Source: Cavia porcellus | Lineage: Eukaryota; Chordata; Mammalia; Rodentia; Caviidae | NCBI RefSeq assembly: GCF_034190915.1 | Contig: NW_026947496.1 | Coordinates: 26,692,001-26,756,000 of the forward strand | Reading direction: 5' to 3' | Length of the DNA stretch: 64,000 nt | In this document: positions 61,083 to 64,000 of the stretch, piece after piece | Layout: every line of letters begins with the position of its first letter | Numbering within the stretch: the stretch's first letter is position 1 | Notes under the pieces: model-generated | Databases searched by the model: none | What the model saw: only the letters and a program-made list of their open reading frames with translations | Told to the model about the DNA's origin: nothing | Made by a program: the position numbers and the translations under genes

Positions 61083-62042
61083 TTACTGAGTCTGATTATC
61101 AGCGTGTTGGCCTTCCCCCATAAGCATGTCTCTATTCCACCCCCGGTTCCCTCGGTTAGCGTTTCTTTCCGCCTGTTCGGCAGCGAACTCGGCGTACCAG
61201 GCTCGCCAATCCAGGTAACTACCCGAGGGCAGACACGTCTTTGCCAGCTGAGTCCAGTCCGCGGGGGTGAGGGGCCCAGAAGACAGGTTCTCCAGCATGG
61301 CAATGGTGTAAGGCGCAGTCGGCCCAAAGGTTGTAACTGCATTTTTAAGTTCTCTAATCTGCTTTATTTCAAAGGGTTCCCACACATTACGTCCCTGACC
61401 CATGGCCATCTGTACAGGATATATCCCATAGGGGCCGCTATCTATCCCTGGGAACGGGTGGTCTTCATTAGACACACGACCCCCATGCCACAGCTGTCTG
61501 TGGAAATAACGTCCCGCCGGCGGCGGAGCATCATAAGATGGCGGCCGTGGCTGAACAGAAAATGGCGGCCTGTGCGTTATTTCCTGTACTGACGGAAGAG
61601 GGGGGAGTTCCCATGCGGCGGCATCGTGGCGAGGGACCGCTTCCGGGAACGAGTTCCAGGGCGGAGCAGAAGGTTCTGTCTCCCTCCCCTGCCAGGGGGC
61701 GCTCAGAAGCTCTCTGCTTTTTCGTAAGCCTAGCTGAGCGGAGCGCAATTCGCGGCACAACGCAGCGAAAGAGCCTTGCGTCTCCCCATCAAGCGACTTA
61801 GGCCCCTGACAGCTGGTCTCTTTGGCCTCTTCACCATTCAACCTTCCCTCGTCCTCGGAGTCAGACGACTCCCAGGCTTGAGCCCCGTCCTCCTCCTTAG
61901 CATCTTTGTTCCCCTTGACGGACCCCTCTCGGGAGCTCCCTGACTGGGCCTGCTCAAATACCCTGCGTACTTTTGTAAGCTCTTGAGAGCTTTCCCCGCA
62001 ACCACCCTCACTCTTAGTGCCGCTACCTAGCATGTTTCCCAT
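61083..62042 (-). CDS. gag: truncated retroviral gag (319 codons), provirus-derived
   Basis: Gag is the structural polyprotein of retroviral particles. The start MGNMLGS is chosen because an A-rich, purine-at-minus-3 context (AAAAAATGG) precedes it and Gly2 could be myristoylated. Residues about 50-70 are acidic (SSDSEDEG). A PSAP motif (124-127) and a PPSY motif (167-170) are late-domain-like, the kind that recruit ESCRT or Nedd4 proteins. From about residue 208 (YPVQMAMGQG) the sequence resembles a betaretroviral capsid N-terminal domain (WEPFEIKQIRELKNAV; LTPADWTQLAKTCL). The frame ends at TAA (61083-61085) soon after residue 300, with no major homology region, capsid C-terminal domain or nucleocapsid zinc knuckles. 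The matrix part also looks short. It is uninterrupted, but a deletion product; whether it is expressed is unknown. Confidence 0.85.
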   Translation of the reverse strand: MGNMLGSGTKSEGGCGESSQELTKVRRVFEQAQSGSSREGSVKGNKDAKEEDGAQAWESSDSEDEGRLNGEEAKETSCQGPKSLDGETQGSFAALCRELRSAQLGLRKSRELLSAPWQGRETEPSAPPWNSFPEAVPRHDAAAWELPPLPSVQEITHRPPFSVQPRPPSYDAPPPAGRYFHRQLWHGGRVSNEDHPFPGIDSGPYGIYPVQMAMGQGRNVWEPFEIKQIRELKNAVTTFGPTAPYTIAMLENLSSGPLTPADWTQLAKTCLPSGSYLDWRAWYAEFAAEQAERNANRGNRGWNRDMLMGEGQHADNQTQ

Positions 62043-62158
62043 TTTTTAATATGTTACTCACCGCGTGAGGCCCAAGGAATCCGCCACTTACGCGTGAGCC
62101 TGAGAGGAGTCTACAAACCCTGTAGGTGCGCGCCACCCAGGGCCCAGGTTTATCCTCT

Positions 62159-62167
62159 ACTCACCTG
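62159..62167 (-). promoter_or_regulatory. probable major splice donor in the proviral leader
   Basis: The minus strand reads CAG|GTGAGT here, a full consensus 5' splice site, between the primer site and gag as in retroviruses. A second GTGAGT lies at 62056-62061, closer to the gag start. Use is inferred. Confidence 0.55.
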
Positions 62168-62222
62168 TCTTGCAGCTCTGTGTTGGAGCGTTGTCCACTG
62201 CCACGTCTCGGGGGTGATCAGC

Positions 62223-62240
62223 TCCCCGTACGGGCCACCA
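62223..62240 (-). other. primer-binding site, tRNA-Ile
   Basis: Two bases after the 5' LTR the minus strand reads TGGTGGCCCGTACGGGGA, 18 bases complementary to the 3' end (with CCA) of mammalian tRNA-Ile(AAU) as I recall it. IAP elements typically use tRNA-Phe and HERV-K tRNA-Lys, so this marks a separate lineage. Confidence 0.8.
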
Positions 62241-62242
62241 GA

Positions 62243-62764
62243 TGTCGGTGTCACTCCCGGCCGGCAGGAAGGACACACAACAAAGTCTGGCAGTGGACAA
62301 CCTTTTCTTTTATTTTCCTTCTCCGTACAGCCTGCCCCGGGAATCCTCCCGGCCGAAGCCTCTGTTGGTCCGCTCTCCTTGGCTCCTTGCGTGCTTCTCC
62401 CTACAGTCTGTCCCGAAGCCTCTACCGGTCCGCTCTCCACAGCTCCTTGCGTGCTTCTTCTGCTTCTTTTGCTTCTTCTTTCGTGGCGGGAGAGGCACTC
62501 ACTTTTATAGGGTTACAGTGGCCAATCAGTTCAAAGCGCGCGATGCGGGCTGATTGGCTAACATCAGTTGTTGCTAGGCAGACTATCTTACAGGGCGGGT
62601 TGTGAAGCAGGAGATCTTACAGGGCGGGTTGTTTACCAAGCAGGAAGTAAGCGACATCTTAGCACACTCGATGGGAGGGGTAATCTAGCTCAGGCTTTGC
62701 TCTTTCCTACAGGCCTCACGTCCGCCAAGTAAGGCGACCGGGCTCGGGGCTGCGGCTCCCAACA
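62243..62764 (-). repeat. 5' LTR of the provirus (522 bp, uninterrupted)
   Basis: On the minus strand the U3 contains CCAAT boxes at 62553-62557 (inverted) and 62522-62526 (direct on the plus strand), and a TATA box (TATAAAA) at 62503-62509. The CpG-containing R/U5 holds two copies of a 60-bp unit (about 62368-62450), and an AATAAA signal lies at 62309-62314, followed by a GT-rich stretch. This LTR preserves the empty site of the SINE found in its partner. Confidence 0.96.
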
Positions 62765-62770
62765 ACTTGG

Positions 62771-64000
62771 TATTTGTCTAAAGTGATTGTGAAACTCCTT
62801 TTTAATCATCTCACTTCCAAGCTAAATATCTCAATTCCTTTACCCTAGCCTCAAAGACCCTATTTTGCAACTCTTTAATCATTTCTGTGGCTCTTCTCTG
62901 AGTTCTCTGAAAGTTCCCAATATCCCTGCAAGGCTTTGGAACCCAAAACTCAGTAATAATTTGTCCCTCTTTCATCTGTTGTCATGTGGTGATAGTTGTG
63001 GGCTTGGCTTTTCCAATGACCTGGATTGCAGACAATTTAAGGATAAACATTTTACTTCTTTGCTTATAAAGCATATTTGGAGATTGTAATTCCCTACAGA
63101 ACCTGGTATACGATGGATATTTACTTATTTATTTAAATGCTTTATCCCTTCATTTTTTTGTTTACTGTAAGCTCATGATTTTATATAAACTTATTTATGC
63201 ACTATTTTGACTTCCTATAAAAATCACAAACGGTATTCATTCTGTTTAGAAGGTGAGTAACATAAATCCCGTAGAATAGGATTTAAAGTCTTAATTGACT
63301 TTAAATCTTGTTTGTCTTTAAATTAACTAAAAACAAAACAAGATATTTGTTACTAAATGTTTGTCAACTTCTTTTCAAAATGGAACTGTGTGATTTTATC
63401 AATCAGGACCCTTGGTTTCTCTTTTAATTAAAAACACTTGTACTAAAAGTTATTATTTGAAATGCAAGCCAAAAAGAGCAACATCTAGAGTTAGCACCCC
63501 TTGATTTTAGAGAAATAGCTAAAGAATAAATAAGATGCTTTATTGAACAGGATCTAGAACCTCAACATAATAGTGATAAAGATAAAAGATGACTACTGAT
63601 TTATAGAATGTAATGGAGTTTAGAGAAAACTTGGAGAGTGAAAAAATGGATTATGTTAAAAACATTAATAATAATCAGACTGTATACAATTTAAATTATC
63701 TGTTAAAAGTACTTTTTAAGACATATTTGCATAACTTTGTGGATTTATTTATTCAGCATATTCTTAGACTCTCAGGTATCAAGGCCATACTATTATTAAA
63801 TTCATTCACTAATATGCACATATTAAATGCCTCTGATATGACAGGAGTTGTGCTAGATTTTGGAGATGCATCGATAAACAAAATCTGTGTCCTCATAGAA
63901 GTTAAAGCCTACCTAGGAAACAACTTAATGAAATAGAAAATATTCATGAGTAAGTTGTATGCACCAAAAAGAACAGAAAAGATAATGCAGGTAGGGAGTG
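62771..64000. other. host flank, noncoding, with an ancient repeat near the end
   Basis: From the target duplication to the window end I see no gene. At about 63730-63960 the phrases 'ttcactaatatgcacatatt', 'gacaggagttgtgctagatt' and 'ttggagatgcatcgataaac' recall a widespread ancient mammalian repeat ('gagcacctactatgtgccaggcactg...ggggatacagcagtgaac'). The 107-codon plus frame at 63613-63936 overlaps it and is probably accidental. Confidence 0.5.

Larger units (their letters stand above)
59301..62764 (-). mobile_element. class II (ERVK/IAP-like) endogenous provirus, internally deleted, minus strand
   Basis: The 5' LTR is 62243-62764 and the 3' LTR is 59301-60015, with 2.2 kb between them. 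A perfect 6-bp duplication, ACTTGG, flanks the element (59295-59300 and 62765-62770), the length usual for betaretrovirus-like elements. LTRs run TG...CA, beginning TGTTGGGAGCCGC as IAP-type LTRs do. A tRNA-Ile primer site, splice donors, truncated gag, end of integrase and polypurine tract follow in order. Protease, RT, RNase H, the integrase N-terminus and env are absent. After removing a SINE insertion and one extra 60-bp repeat, the LTRs are equal in length (522 bp) and differ at about seven positions, so the insertion is fairly recent. The element cannot replicate by itself. Confidence 0.96.

Noticed and set aside
61059..61801. Plus-strand frames of 177 and 87 codons
   Set aside because: They are antisense shadows of the truncated gag frame and show no domain.

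Overview
This window is mammalian nuclear DNA, most likely from a rodent of the squirrel family. It is AT-rich and dense in interspersed repeats, and I found no convincing host protein-coding exon or RNA gene. The lineage call rests on the repeats: tRNA-Ala-derived ID-type SINEs, some with an unusual GATAAAAACGAAAAAGAC tail, composite B1-dID SINEs, rodent-like MaLR (MST/MLT1-type) LTRs, and the betaretrovirus-like provirus. The genus is not resolved. The stretch is best read as a gene desert or a large intron.

Layout. 1-7 kb: old repeats, including an L1 3' fragment at about 2.87-4.63 kb that carries two ID SINEs, an ancient antisense L1 at about 5.27-6.09 kb, and MLT1-like LTR remains. 7-31 kb: scattered solo MaLR LTRs, a relic mariner palindrome inside an old L1, MIR, B1 and ID SINEs, simple repeats, and long stretches with nothing recognisable. 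30.9-40.66 kb: a near-complete antisense L1 of about 6.2 kb once its insertion is removed, with both ORFs decayed. Its ORF2 is split by a 3.5-kb plus-strand HAL1-like element, which has a 5' UTR, ORF1 and a 3' UTR but almost no ORF2; an 11-bp target-site duplication proves the nesting. 40.7-59.3 kb: mostly unannotatable sequence with a second mariner palindrome, MaLR LTRs, an L2 and two more ID SINEs.

59,301-62,764: the youngest and most informative element. It is a minus-strand class II (ERVK/IAP-like) provirus with two LTRs, a perfect 6-bp target duplication (ACTTGG), a primer-binding site matching tRNA-Ile, a polypurine tract, TATA and CCAAT boxes, a poly(A) signal and splice donors. Internally it is heavily deleted: a truncated gag reading frame of 319 codons is followed, in the same frame and after a single stop codon, by the end of the integrase core and the integrase C-terminal domain. 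Protease, reverse transcriptase and env are missing. One LTR carries an ID SINE flanked by a perfect 16-bp duplication, and the other LTR preserves the empty site. The element therefore cannot replicate alone.

No cellular pathway or operon-like system is present. The interest lies in transposon history: nested insertions, internally deleted elements that may depend on partners in trans, repeated 3' UTR motifs and paired mariner arms. All family names come from recognition by eye; no database was searched.
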